A stretch of DNA of 64,000 bases from Ruminococcus champanellensis 18P13 = JCM 17042 (GCF_000210095.1 NC_021039.1:466297-530296), one strand, 5' to 3'; counted from the stretch's first letter, positions 43,442 through 51,684 are shown. The notes: a model not told the origin generated them from the letters alone. Numbers and translations: made by a program.

Positions 43442-43498
43442 TTAGCCGCAAAAGGACTTGAGCAGCTCACACAGCTTTGTGAAAAACGCATTACACAT
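43442..43498 (-). CDS. 18-residue three-cysteine peptide, previously unrecognised small gene
   Basis: The product reads MCNAFFTKLCELLKSFCG. AAGGAG lies 9 nt before the ATG; a TTGCAC-17-TATACT promoter is 120 nt upstream; two hairpins, the second a strong terminator, follow the TAA. Thus all signals of an independent gene are present. The sequence plots as an amphipathic helix (F5, F6, L9, L12, L13, F16 on one face) with cysteines at 2, 10 and 17. No family is recognised. Options are a membrane-active or type I toxin-like peptide, a signalling peptide, or a leader peptide; the sequence does not decide. Confidence 0.6.
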   Translation of the reverse strand: MCNAFFTKLCELLKSFCG

Positions 43499-43542
43499 GA
43501 TTTCGCTCTCCTTGATTTATTTCCCCTGGGGGATTGAGTTGA

Positions 43543-43613
43543 GGCAACACCCCGCAAAGCATGCCCGGCGGCTGTGCGCAGCTTCTGCCGTACAAGCCTT
43601 GTGAGGTGTTGTC
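43543..43613. repeat. 71-bp GGCAACACC-family element forming the peptide-gene leader
   Basis: Left end GGCAACACCCCGCAAAG (43543-43559) and inverted right end CCTTGTGAGGTGTTGTC (43597-43613), 13 of 17 pairs matching. The left 55 bp align with the left part of the 63.1-kb element at about 75 percent by eye. On the minus strand it lies immediately after the -10 box and becomes the 5' leader of the peptide gene. Confidence 0.7.
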
Positions 43614-43616
43614 TAT

Positions 43617-43645
43617 AGTATATCATATCGGTAGGAATTGTGCAA
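43617..43645 (-). promoter_or_regulatory. Promoter of the 18-aa peptide gene
   Basis: Minus strand TTGCAC (43645-43640), 17 nt, TATACT (43622-43617). The predicted transcript begins at or just inside the repeat element. Confidence 0.7.
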
Positions 43646-43693
43646 TGCAAAGCTTCTGGCAGGGATCCTGCCGTTCATTGGATCCATGCCGGA

Positions 43694-43724
43694 AACAAAA
43701 AGGGCGGACAGAAACCTGTCCGCC
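43694..43724 (-). terminator. Terminator after the DUF2238-like gene
   Basis: Stem GGCGGACAG / CTGTCCGCC, then TTTTTG on the minus strand, 12 nt past the stop. Confidence 0.85.
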
Positions 43725-43735
43725 GTGGGTGCGCT

Positions 43736-44305
43736 TTATTGCTTTTCCTGTTGCCGCTTGTGCATCAGCGTATGGATGCCGAACCAGGTCAGTGCCCCCA
43801 GGGTGCCGGAGATGATGTCTCCCATGGTGTTGGTGTTGTCCCCCTGCATGTTGATGCCCAACAGGTTGTCGGCAGTGAACTCGTAGATCTCCCAGATGCC
43901 GGCACCGGCGATGGCGAAGAACATGGAGAACAGTCGGCACAGCAACGGTTCTGCCGGAGTATGCCGCCTCCCGGCAAGGGCGTGGATGAGAATCAGTCCT
44001 CCCTCCGCCAGGACGATGCCGCTGGTGTAGTGAACGAACTTATCGTAAAACCCCAGGTAATGGTACAGGTTCAGTGCCGATCCCAGCACCGCCGCCAGCA
44101 CCTCAAAGCCGAATGCCATGCAGTAGAACCGGAAGGGGAATCGCCATACCACTCCGGTCAGCAAAAAGACGGCGGCAAAGGAGCCGATGAGCTTTGCGCT
44201 GGTGGTTTCCAGCCCGGTGAGCCGGGTGATGATCGCTGCCAGAACCGTCAGCGCCAATACGATCAGAGAAACGGTCAGTTTTTTTCCGGTGTCCTGCTTT
44301 TGCAT
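43736..44305 (-). CDS. Integral membrane protein, DUF2238/YjdF-like
   Basis: 189 residues with five to six hydrophobic segments. The pattern YDKFVHYTSGIVLAEGG (about 87-103), then GAGIWEIYEFTAD and DNTNTMGDIISGTLGAL, with conserved His, Glu and Asp inside membrane segments, is that of the DUF2238 (YjdF) family as I recall it. Function is unknown. It starts 24 nt after the pyrB stop and is closed by its own terminator, so it is probably the last gene of the asnB-HD-pyrB unit. Confidence 0.7.
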   Translation of the reverse strand: MQKQDTGKKLTVSLIVLALTVLAAIITRLTGLETTSAKLIGSFAAVFLLTGVVWRFPFRFYCMAFGFEVLAAVLGSALNLYHYLGFYDKFVHYTSGIVLAEGGLILIHALAGRRHTPAEPLLCRLFSMFFAIAGAGIWEIYEFTADNLLGINMQGDNTNTMGDIISGTLGALTWFGIHTLMHKRQQEKQ

Positions 44306-44328
44306 CAGATGCCTCCTGTTCTCTGGCG

Positions 44329-45411
44329 TCAGTGCTCCAGCAGCAGGCGCTCGTCACAGTATTCACATTCCAGTGTAGTGCCCTCGCCCCGGAAGCTCTT
44401 GGGCAGATAGTGTTCCTGCTGGGTGATACAGCTGGGATTCTTGCAGCATACGCCCTTGTGTACCTTGCCCTTGAGGAGTCGGGAGGGATTCTGGTTTTCC
44501 AGCATGGTCATGATCAGCGCCATGCGCACATACATGCCGTAGTGTGCCTGCTTGAAGTACATGGCACGGGGATCCTGATCCACCTCTACGGTGATCTCGT
44601 CCACCCGGGGCAGGGGATGCAGCACGATCATATCCGGACGGGCACGGCTCATTTTCTTGGCATCCAGCACATATGTATCCTTCTGGGCAAGGTATGCTTC
44701 CTCGCTGGTGAAGCGCTCCTGCTGGATCCGGGTCATGTACAGCACGTCCAGAGAGCCGATCACCTGGTCCAGGGAGCTGACCTCGGTAAAGGTGCCGCCG
44801 TTTGCCTTGATGATGTCCTTAACATAGAAGGGGAGCCGCAGCTCCGGGGTGGAGATCAGCACAAAGTGGTTGTTTTTGTAGCAGCTCAGCGCCTTGCACA
44901 GGGAGTGCACGGTTCTGCCGTTGAGCAGATCTCCGCACAGCCCCACGGTAAGTCCATCCAGTCTGCCCTTTTCCACCCGGAGAGTCAGCAGATCCGTCAG
45001 AGTCTGGGTGGGGTGGAGATGCCCCCCGTCACCGGCGTTGATGACCGGGCAGTCTGTGGTGAGAGCTGCTGCCTTTGCCGCTCCTGCCATAGGGTGGCGG
45101 ATGATGAGAATATCCGCATAGTTGCTGACGATCTTGGTGGTATCCTTCAGGCTTTCCCCTTTGGATACAGAGGAGGTGGCCGGATTGTCAAAGCCGATGA
45201 TGCTGCCTCCCAGCCGGATCATGGCAGCCTGGAAGGACATCTGGGTTCGGGTGGAGGGCTCGTAGAACAGGGTTGCCATGACCTTTCCCACACAGGCATG
45301 GGTGTACCGCTGGGGATGCTCCTTGATATCCGCTCCCAGTGCCACGATCTGGTTCCACCAGGAAACCGGGTAATCGTTCAGGTCGATCAGATGCTGATAG
45401 CTTGCTTCCAT
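44329..45411 (-). CDS. pyrB: Aspartate carbamoyltransferase with C-terminal PyrI-type zinc domain
   Basis: 360 residues. Makes carbamoyl-aspartate in pyrimidine synthesis. The catalytic part has the carbamoyl-phosphate motif FYEPSTRTQMSF (about 49-60), HPTQTLTDLL (about 135-144) and HPLPRVDEI. After about residue 310 it continues with a zinc-ribbon like the C-terminal half of the regulatory chain PyrI: C323-x4-C328 followed by C349-x2-C352 (CKNPSCI and CEYCDE). The allosteric nucleotide-binding half of PyrI is missing. The ATG at 45411 has GAGGAA upstream. No separate pyrI is in the window. Confidence 0.93.
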   Translation of the reverse strand: MEASYQHLIDLNDYPVSWWNQIVALGADIKEHPQRYTHACVGKVMATLFYEPSTRTQMSFQAAMIRLGGSIIGFDNPATSSVSKGESLKDTTKIVSNYADILIIRHPMAGAAKAAALTTDCPVINAGDGGHLHPTQTLTDLLTLRVEKGRLDGLTVGLCGDLLNGRTVHSLCKALSCYKNNHFVLISTPELRLPFYVKDIIKANGGTFTEVSSLDQVIGSLDVLYMTRIQQERFTSEEAYLAQKDTYVLDAKKMSRARPDMIVLHPLPRVDEITVEVDQDPRAMYFKQAHYGMYVRMALIMTMLENQNPSRLLKGKVHKGVCCKNPSCITQQEHYLPKSFRGEGTTLECEYCDERLLLEH

Positions 45412-45462
45412 AGGGATTCCTCTTTTCCATTCCCGCCGTACCTCCGGCACAGCAAATTTTAT

Positions 45463-46131
45463 CTACAGGACGCTTGTCCCGTTGACCAGCATTGAAAAGC
45501 GCACATTCAGAAAGGTGCATGCACGCTTGCACAGGAGCATCCGCTCCAGGAAGATCTCGAAGTATTCCAGCACCGAGGACAGCTTGGTGTCGATTTGTAG
45601 ATCCAGCAGCAGGGTGGATTTATCCGGGGAGAAGGTCAGGTCTGCATGCTCTACGGCGTAATTCACCCGGTCGTGGATATCAAAGGTGAGCAGATCTGCA
45701 TTCCGCACCCGGCTCCGGCGCACGTCGGTTTTGTCTGCAATGATCAGCGCCGCAGAAATGGGGTCCAGGGGCTGGGCGGTGGCTTCATCGTGGTTGCCGA
45801 TGGCGGATACAATGGAGCAGATCTCCTCCGCCGGCATACTCAGCTTATCCAGCAGACGGAACGCCATGACGGCACCGCTCTGGGCATGATCCGTCCGGTT
45901 GATCACGTTGCCGATATCATGCATGATCCCGGCGATCCGGGCAAGCTCCGCCGTCCGCTGGTCATAGCCCAGCTCTGTCAGAATCATGGCGGCAACCTCC
46001 GCCACCTTTTCCACATGGGGGAAGGAATGCTCCGTAAACCCCAGGCTTGCCAGAGCCTGATCCGCCCGGCGGATGTAGGTCATAATGTCCGGTTTTTGCT
46101 TGATGTATTTGTATGTGACAACGGTTGCCAT
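45463..46131 (-). CDS. HD domain phosphohydrolase
   Basis: 222 residues. The HD motif is GIMHDIGNVINRTDHAQSG (about 68-86; HD at 71-72), preceded by HSFPHVEKVAEVA with the first metal-binding His, and followed by ISAIGNHDEAT and an IIADKTDVRRSR motif (Asp near 133) that completes the metal site. Such stand-alone HD proteins hydrolyse nucleotides or act as phosphatases; the substrate is unknown. It begins 3 nt after the asnB stop and ends about 50 nt before pyrB, so it lies in that unit. Confidence 0.85.
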   Translation of the reverse strand: MATVVTYKYIKQKPDIMTYIRRADQALASLGFTEHSFPHVEKVAEVAAMILTELGYDQRTAELARIAGIMHDIGNVINRTDHAQSGAVMAFRLLDKLSMPAEEICSIVSAIGNHDEATAQPLDPISAALIIADKTDVRRSRVRNADLLTFDIHDRVNYAVEHADLTFSPDKSTLLLDLQIDTKLSSVLEYFEIFLERMLLCKRACTFLNVRFSMLVNGTSVL

Positions 46132-46133
46132 GC

Positions 46134-48008
46134 TTACTCCTTCACGCCGTTTTCAAAGTATACCCCGTACCATACCAGGAACATGAACACCGTCCAGATC
46201 TTCCGGCTGTTGTCCGCCTTTCCGGCACGGTGATCCTCCAGCAGGGATACCAGCTTTTCTGTGTGGAAGAACTGCTCCGCCGCAGGGCTTGTAAAGCGAT
46301 CCTTAACCAGATTGAAATAGGTATCCTCCTTGAGCCATACCCGGATGGGTACCGGGAAGCCCAGCTTCTTCTTGGCTGCGGTTTTGGCAGTCTGGGGAGG
46401 CGTATCCCGCTTTGCTGCCAGCCGCATCGCATACTTGGTGATATAGGGGGTGTGGGCGTCGGTGGATTCCGTGCGGGTCACCCGGTACCGGGTGGGGATC
46501 CGCTCTGCTACCCCCATGACCTCCTTATCCAGGAAGGGAACACGCAGCTCCAGGGAGTTTGCCATACTCATTTTGTCCGCCTTCAGCAGGATATCCCCGG
46601 TCATCCACAGGTGCAGATCCAGGTACTGCATCTTGGTCACATCGTCCTGATCCTTTACCTTGTCATAGAAGGGCTTGGTGATGACGGTGGGATCCGGTGC
46701 CTTTCCGGGCGCCTTCAGCAAAGCGCTCCGCTCTGCCGGGGTGAACATGTAGGCGTTGCCGATGAACCGCTCCTCCAGATCCTTGCCCTTGCGCACGAAG
46801 AAGTTGACCCCCCGCTTTGCAGGCAGCTTCCCGGCAATGGTGCCGATGCCCCGGCGCAGCCCTCTGGGCAGCTTGTCGTAGGCGGTGGAATTTGGCTCGC
46901 TGTATACGTTGTAGCCTCCGAAGATCTCATCCGCCCCTTCTCCGGACAGCACTACCTTCAACTGTCTGGATGCCAGTTCGCATACAAAATACAGTGCGAT
47001 GGCTGCCGGATCCGCCAGGGGTTCATCCATATGGTACTGGATCTTGGGCAGCTTTGCCCAGTATTCCTCCGGAGTGATGACCTTGCTGTAGTTTTCCTTG
47101 CCGATGGCTTTGGAAAAATTCTTTGCCCAGCCGATCTCGTTGTAGCGTTCATCCTCCCCAAACCCAACGGTAAAGGTTTTGTCCACGTCCGCAATGGCTG
47201 CTACATAGCTGGAATCCACGCCGGAAGACAGGAAGCTGCCCACCTCCACGTCTGCGATTTTATGCGCCTGGACGGAATTGTGGAAAATGTCGGAGATCTC
47301 GTTTACCCAGTCCTCCAGTTGGGGTTTGTTGTCCGCATCGAACTTGACCTCCCAGTAGCGCCTGGTGGTCAGCTTGCCGTTGGCGTAAGTAAAATAATGG
47401 GCAGCCGGCAATTTGTATACGTTCTTGAAAAAAGTCTCCTCTGTGGGGGAATACTGAAATGTCAGATAATTTTCGAGGGCTGTTTCGTTCAGCTCCTTTT
47501 TGAAGTGGGGATGCACCAGAAAGCTCTTGATTTCCGAGCCGAACAGGAAGCTTTCCCCCATGACAGCATAGTACAGGGGCTTGATGCCGAAAAAGTCCCG
47601 TGCCCCGAACAGTTCCTTTTTCACCGTGTCCCAGATCACGAAGCTGAACATGCCCCGCAGCCTGGGCAGCAGCTCCGGCCCGTATTCTTCGTAGCCGTGA
47701 ATCAGAACCTCGGAATCGGTCTGGGTGCGGAACACATGCCCTGCCGCCAGCAGATCCTTCCGGATGTCCTGGTAGTTGTAGATCTCCCCGTTGAACACCA
47801 GCACCTTGGTGCGGTCCTCGTTGTAGATGGGCTGATCCCCCTGCTCGGTAATGTCGATGATGCTCAGCCGCCGGTGCCCCAGTGCAATGTCCCCATCCAC
47901 ATAGCGCCCTGCCGCATCCGGCCCCCGGTGACGGATCTGATCCATCATATCCTCAATGACCCGGTTGGAATTGTCAATGTGATTGGTAAACCCGGTGTAT
48001 CCGCACAT
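46134..48008 (-). CDS. asnB: Asparagine synthase (glutamine-hydrolysing)
   Basis: 624 residues. The mature protein begins MCGYTGF with the catalytic Cys2 of the class II glutamine amidotransferase domain (1-210). The synthetase domain (about 215-600) has the PP-motif LSSGVDSSYVAAI (about 250-262). The ATG at 48008 gives the required N-terminal Cys; a longer reading to 48053 would block it. AGGAGG precedes it by 7 nt. The leader contains a terminator-like hairpin, annotated separately. Makes asparagine from aspartate with glutamine and ATP. Confidence 0.95.
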   Translation of the reverse strand: MCGYTGFTNHIDNSNRVIEDMMDQIRHRGPDAAGRYVDGDIALGHRRLSIIDITEQGDQPIYNEDRTKVLVFNGEIYNYQDIRKDLLAAGHVFRTQTDSEVLIHGYEEYGPELLPRLRGMFSFVIWDTVKKELFGARDFFGIKPLYYAVMGESFLFGSEIKSFLVHPHFKKELNETALENYLTFQYSPTEETFFKNVYKLPAAHYFTYANGKLTTRRYWEVKFDADNKPQLEDWVNEISDIFHNSVQAHKIADVEVGSFLSSGVDSSYVAAIADVDKTFTVGFGEDERYNEIGWAKNFSKAIGKENYSKVITPEEYWAKLPKIQYHMDEPLADPAAIALYFVCELASRQLKVVLSGEGADEIFGGYNVYSEPNSTAYDKLPRGLRRGIGTIAGKLPAKRGVNFFVRKGKDLEERFIGNAYMFTPAERSALLKAPGKAPDPTVITKPFYDKVKDQDDVTKMQYLDLHLWMTGDILLKADKMSMANSLELRVPFLDKEVMGVAERIPTRYRVTRTESTDAHTPYITKYAMRLAAKRDTPPQTAKTAAKKKLGFPVPIRVWLKEDTYFNLVKDRFTSPAAEQFFHTEKLVSLLEDHRAGKADNSRKIWTVFMFLVWYGVYFENGVKE

Positions 48009-48029
48009 AGTTCGGCCTCCTAGCATCTG

Positions 48030-48051
48030 AAAAAACGCGGGAAATCCCCGC
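48030..48051 (-). promoter_or_regulatory. Terminator-like hairpin in the asnB leader (possible attenuator)
   Basis: Minus strand GCGGG-gattt-CCCGC followed by GTTTTTT, 22 nt before the asnB start. A second hairpin, ATGCCG / CGGCAT, lies at about 48071-48089. Together they could form a regulated leader; no T-box signature is visible. Confidence 0.55.
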
Positions 48052-48095
48052 ATGGCTTGTTTTTGTTGGAATGCCGTCTTTGCGGCATCGTCTTT

Positions 48096-48124
48096 ATTAT
48101 ACTATAATTAAGCGGCAATTGCAA
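48096..48124 (-). promoter_or_regulatory. Promoter of asnB
   Basis: Minus strand TTGCAA (48124-48119), 17 nt, TATAAT (48101-48096). Confidence 0.75.
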
Positions 48125-48142
48125 GATTTATTCCGAAAACCC

Positions 48143-48171
48143 TTGCAAAATCCGACGGATTCCAGTATAAT
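48143..48171 (+). promoter_or_regulatory. Promoter of the SGNH hydrolase gene
   Basis: TTGCAA (48143-48148), 17 nt, TATAAT (48166-48171). The leader to 48348 is about 170 nt long and contains a stretch similar to the interior of the 63-kb repeat. Confidence 0.75.
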
Positions 48172-48196
48172 GAGAAGGATGAGGATCAGAAATGGG

Positions 48197-48265
48197 GTTG
48201 TGCATAGTATGCACGGATGATTTTCGTCAGATTGCACAGAAATATCGTGAAAATACCCAGTATCT
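48197..48265 (-). repeat. Diverged copy of the 63-kb element's interior in the SGNH leader
   Basis: The 16-mer TTTTCGTCAGATTGCA at 48221-48236 recurs exactly, on the opposite strand, at 63250-63265, and similarity extends about 25 nt on either side (roughly 65-70 percent by eye). The terminal GGCAACACC ends are not recognisable here. Confidence 0.45.
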
Positions 48266-48347
48266 TTTTCTGGATTCTGTGCAGTTTCACAAGAATTTGG
48301 GGACAACCTCTTGTGTAGAATGAATCGATCGGGAGAAGGAATCAGGT

Positions 48348-49274
48348 ATGGAAGGTTCGGGCAGAACGCCTCGGCGCCGGGGCAAGGAAACAGAGCATAC
48401 GATCCACAATCGGAAGCGCAGGCCAAGGCTCCGGTTCCGGTTCGGGGTGATCGTGTTTATCTGGGTGGTGGTGTTTGCGTCCTGCTTCGGGCTGTATATG
48501 TTTGCCTGCAACCTGTTCGGAATGGATCCGGACCAGGAAAGCTCCGCCGACACCACCGAAGCCGCTTCGGACACCACCGAGTCTGCGCCGGAAACCACGG
48601 AGCCGGTCGCAACAGAGCCGGAAGCCACCGAGACGGAGCCTCCTGCCACCACTGCGCCGGCGGAGAACGTAAATCCCCTGCCGGAGCGGGACGCCAAGTC
48701 CGCCGACTACTTCGACGACTGCATCTTCGTGGGTGACTCCATTACCGTGGGTCTGTCCACCTATCAGTTTGTACCGGCGACCCGGGTCTATGCAACCATC
48801 GGACTGAATATTACCCGTGTGATGACGGAAACCGTGGCAACGGAATACGGCAAGATCCCGATCCTGGAGGGCATTGAACAGGCACAGCCCAAGTATGTGT
48901 ATGTGATGCTGGGCAGCAACGGCATTGCATGGCTCTCCAACGAAACCATGCTCAAGCAGTACCACGAATTCACCTCCGCTGTACAGGAGGTTTCCCCGGA
49001 TACGGAGATCGTCGTCATGTCCATTCCGCCGGTGACGGCAGGACGGGAGAATGCGTCCGAATCTCCCATCCAGAACTCGGACATCAACACCTATAACTCG
49101 GAGCTGCTGAAAATGGCGAACGAGTATGGGTATCACTATCTGGATATCAACACTGCCCTGAAGGGCAACGACGGCAAGCTGCCCGAGGCGGATGCCAGCA
49201 AGGACGGCATGCACTTCAACAAGGCGACCTACGAGGTTCTGGTAGACTATCTGTTGCGCCACACGCCTCTGTAG
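48348..49274 (+). CDS. Membrane-anchored SGNH/GDSL hydrolase
   Basis: 308 residues. Basic N-terminus (1-28), a signal anchor (about 32-55), a Thr/Glu/Pro-rich stalk (about 62-105), then an SGNH domain: block I FVGDSITVGL (Ser near 128), block III MLGSNGI and block V DGMHFN with the catalytic Asp/His near 290. An extracellular esterase acting on cell-wall or polysaccharide acetyl groups is the usual role. It precedes a DUF4358 lipoprotein, a pairing I know from acetylation gene sets in Clostridia. Confidence 0.87.
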   Translation: MEGSGRTPRRRGKETEHTIHNRKRRPRLRFRFGVIVFIWVVVFASCFGLYMFACNLFGMDPDQESSADTTEAASDTTESAPETTEPVATEPEATETEPPATTAPAENVNPLPERDAKSADYFDDCIFVGDSITVGLSTYQFVPATRVYATIGLNITRVMTETVATEYGKIPILEGIEQAQPKYVYVMLGSNGIAWLSNETMLKQYHEFTSAVQEVSPDTEIVVMSIPPVTAGRENASESPIQNSDINTYNSELLKMANEYGYHYLDINTALKGNDGKLPEADASKDGMHFNKATYEVLVDYLLRHTPL

Positions 49275-49329
49275 CACACAGACAGCGCCCGGCGGGTGCT
49301 GTGACAACTAGAAACAAGGAGAATGGATT

Positions 49330-49842
49330 ATGTTATCAAAGAAAAAATGGATCGTACTCATCTGCGCAGCGGCACTGACCCTGTCTGCATGCACCGCATG
49401 CGGCGGCAGCGCCTCCTCCGGGGGCGGAAACAATACCTCCTCCACCGCACAGGCAAGCAAGACCCCAGCCCAGATCAGCAAGGAGGTCATGGACAGCGGC
49501 ATTGAATTTCCCGAAATGATTGAGGTCAATGCGGATAATCTGAAGCTCCAGTACTCTCTGGAGGATGGAGATTTCCAGGAATTCGGCGTGTACTGGTCCG
49601 GCAATGCGGCATATGCGGATGAGGTCTGCGTGATCCTGGCAGCGGACGGCAAAGCTGACAAGGTGAAGGATGCGGTCAATCAGCGTCTGGAATCCCAGAA
49701 GACTGCCTTCAAGGATTATGTAAAGGAAGAATACGACCGGCTCTGCACCACCAGCGTCAGCACCAAGGGCAACTATGTGTACTGGGTGTGCACCAAGGAC
49801 AACGCCAAGGCAAACGATATCATCACCAAGGCCATCGGCTGA
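49330..49842 (+). CDS. DUF4358 family lipoprotein
   Basis: 170 residues. Lipoprotein signal peptide with a lipobox LSAC (Cys21), then a Ser/Gly-rich linker and a DUF4358-type domain (PAQISKEVMDSG... LYGVYW-like segment FGVYWSGNAAYADEVCVILA). It is transcribed with the SGNH hydrolase (55-nt gap) and closed by a terminator. Function unknown; association with the hydrolase suggests a role at the cell surface. Confidence 0.82.
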   Translation: MLSKKKWIVLICAAALTLSACTACGGSASSGGGNNTSSTAQASKTPAQISKEVMDSGIEFPEMIEVNADNLKLQYSLEDGDFQEFGVYWSGNAAYADEVCVILAADGKADKVKDAVNQRLESQKTAFKDYVKEEYDRLCTTSVSTKGNYVYWVCTKDNAKANDIITKAIG

Positions 49843-49857
49843 TCCCCAAGGCAAACG

Positions 49858-49894
49858 AAAGCGGCATCTCAGAACGTCTGAGATGCCGCTTTTA
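49858..49894 (+). terminator. Terminator of the SGNH-DUF4358 unit
   Basis: Sixteen-bp stem AAAGCGGCATCTCAGA / TCTGAGATGCCGCTTT with a 3-nt loop and a final TTTT. Confidence 0.88.
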
Positions 49895-49912
49895 GCATAG
49901 CGCCAACACGAG

Positions 49913-50932
49913 CTAGTTCATCATATCCCTGAGGTAGCTGCACTCCTCGTTTTCATGACGGCTGGGGCGGGACATGAGCTTGCCCAGGGCATCCCGCACG
50001 TCACTGCCCTCAAAGAGCACATGGTATAGCTGCTCGGTGATGGGCATATCCACACCCATTTGCTGCGCCAGCTTGTATGCCACATGACAGCAGAAATAGC
50101 CCTCTACAGTGCCCACCTGCTTGACCGCATCCTCCGGCTTGACGCCCTCTCCGATGAGGATGCCTGCCCGGCGGTTCCGGCTGTGCATGCTGGTGCAGGT
50201 AACGATCAGATCTCCGATGCCTGCCAGGCCGGAGAAGGTGGCAGCTCTCGCCCCCATAGCCACTCCCAGCCGGGCGATCTCGTGGATGCCCCGGGTCATC
50301 AGGGCAGCCTTGGTGTTGTCCCCGTAGCCCAGACCATCGCAGATGCCGGCGCACAGGGCAATGATGTTTTTCAGAGCGCCTCCCAGCTCACAGCCTACGA
50401 TATCGTCGTTTTCGTAGATCCGGAAGCACTGGTTGGACAGGGTCTCCTGCACATAAGCGGCGGCAGCGGCGCTTTTGGATGCTGCCACCACGGCGGTGGA
50501 AATGCACCGTCCCACTTCCTCGGCGTGGGAGGGGCCGGTCAGCACCACAATGGCTGCCTGGGGGATCTCCTCCGTGAGCACCTCGCTGAGCAGCTTCATG
50601 CTGCCCTCCTCCAGACCCTTGCCCGTGTTCACCACCACCATATCCGAGGTGATGTAGGGGGAAGCCTCCCGTGCCACGCTGCGCACAAAGGAGGAGGGAA
50701 TGCCAAACAGCACCAGATCGCTGCCCCGGATGCATTCCAGGGAGGCGGACAGACCGATCTCCGGTGGGATCACCACTCCCGGCAGCTTCTGCACCTGTTC
50801 CCCGTTTTTGCGGATGTCATCCAGTTCCTTCTGGAACTTGGACCAGACCGTGATATGATGCCCGTGCTTGTGGAGCATGACAGCCAGACCGATGCCAAAG
50901 CCGCCGGATCCTAAAATCGTAATGTTAGCCAT
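49913..50932 (-). CDS. gpsA: Glycerol-3-phosphate dehydrogenase [NAD(P)+]
   Basis: 339 residues. Reduces dihydroxyacetone phosphate to sn-glycerol 3-phosphate for phospholipid synthesis. The N-terminal Rossmann motif is ILGSGGFGIGLAVML (6-20), and the substrate-binding motif is GALKNIIALCAGICDGLGYGDNTKAALMTRG (about 189-219, catalytic Lys). It follows plsY by 12 nt, so the two enzymes that make and use G3P are coexpressed, as in many Firmicutes. Confidence 0.96.
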   Translation of the reverse strand: MANITILGSGGFGIGLAVMLHKHGHHITVWSKFQKELDDIRKNGEQVQKLPGVVIPPEIGLSASLECIRGSDLVLFGIPSSFVRSVAREASPYITSDMVVVNTGKGLEEGSMKLLSEVLTEEIPQAAIVVLTGPSHAEEVGRCISTAVVAASKSAAAAAYVQETLSNQCFRIYENDDIVGCELGGALKNIIALCAGICDGLGYGDNTKAALMTRGIHEIARLGVAMGARAATFSGLAGIGDLIVTCTSMHSRNRRAGILIGEGVKPEDAVKQVGTVEGYFCCHVAYKLAQQMGVDMPITEQLYHVLFEGSDVRDALGKLMSRPSRHENEECSYLRDMMN

Positions 50933-50944
50933 GCGTGTTCCCTC

Positions 50945-51625
50945 CTATGCTTTTTTACTGCGGAATGAAAACCGGTTTTCCGTGCCGTTGCGGAGCCGCT
51001 CAATGTTGCTGCGGTGCATGAAAATGACCTGGGCGGACATGATCGCCGACAGTACTACATACAGCACTGTATGTATCACAGAGGTGTGATAGACGAACAG
51101 GTGCAGCAGGCAGGTCACCACCGGGCAGAAGCTGGTGGCGATGATGGAACCGAGAGAAACGTATTTGCTGCGCCACAGCACCAGGGAAAAGATGCCGATC
51201 AGCACAGCAAATACGACGGGATCCACCACCAGAAAGATGGACACCCCTACCAGAACGCCCTTGCCGCCCCGGAAGCCGTAATACAGGGGGCGCACATGCC
51301 CCAGAATGGCGAAGATGCCGGCAATGTAGCCGATATAGGTGGTGTCAGCCCCGCTGGGGAAGGGGAGTCCTGCGCCCATCAGGCTGCACATGAGCCGGGC
51401 AAGCAGCACGGCGGCTACGCCCTTGAGCAGATCCCCTGCCAGTACCAGTCCTGCCATGCCCTTGCCGAAGCACCGGAGGGTATTGGTAAGCCCGGCGTTG
51501 TGACTGCCCAGCTCCCGGATATCCTGCCCCTTGATGAGCTTGGAAAAGAGAATGGCACTGTTGCAGCTACCCAGCAGATACGCCAGCAGGGCAGCCAGAA
51601 AGGTTGCCAGAATAAAGTGTCCCAT
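50945..51625 (-). CDS. plsY: Glycerol-3-phosphate acyltransferase PlsY
   Basis: 226 residues, polytopic. Uses acyl-phosphate to acylate G3P. Motif 1 is LLGSCNSAILFSKLIKGQDIRELGSHNAGLTNTLR (about 17-51); the usual GSGNPGATN appears here as GSHNAGLTN, a variant seen in parts of the Clostridia. Motif 3 GFRGGKGVLVG (about 118-128) is intact. Between der and gpsA on the same strand. Confidence 0.92.
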   Translation of the reverse strand: MGHFILATFLAALLAYLLGSCNSAILFSKLIKGQDIRELGSHNAGLTNTLRCFGKGMAGLVLAGDLLKGVAAVLLARLMCSLMGAGLPFPSGADTTYIGYIAGIFAILGHVRPLYYGFRGGKGVLVGVSIFLVVDPVVFAVLIGIFSLVLWRSKYVSLGSIIATSFCPVVTCLLHLFVYHTSVIHTVLYVVLSAIMSAQVIFMHRSNIERLRNGTENRFSFRSKKA

Positions 51626-51684
51626 GGTTATGATCGCTCCTCATCTGAAGGCGGTTCTGCATCGGTTTGCAGTGCCGCCGGAAA

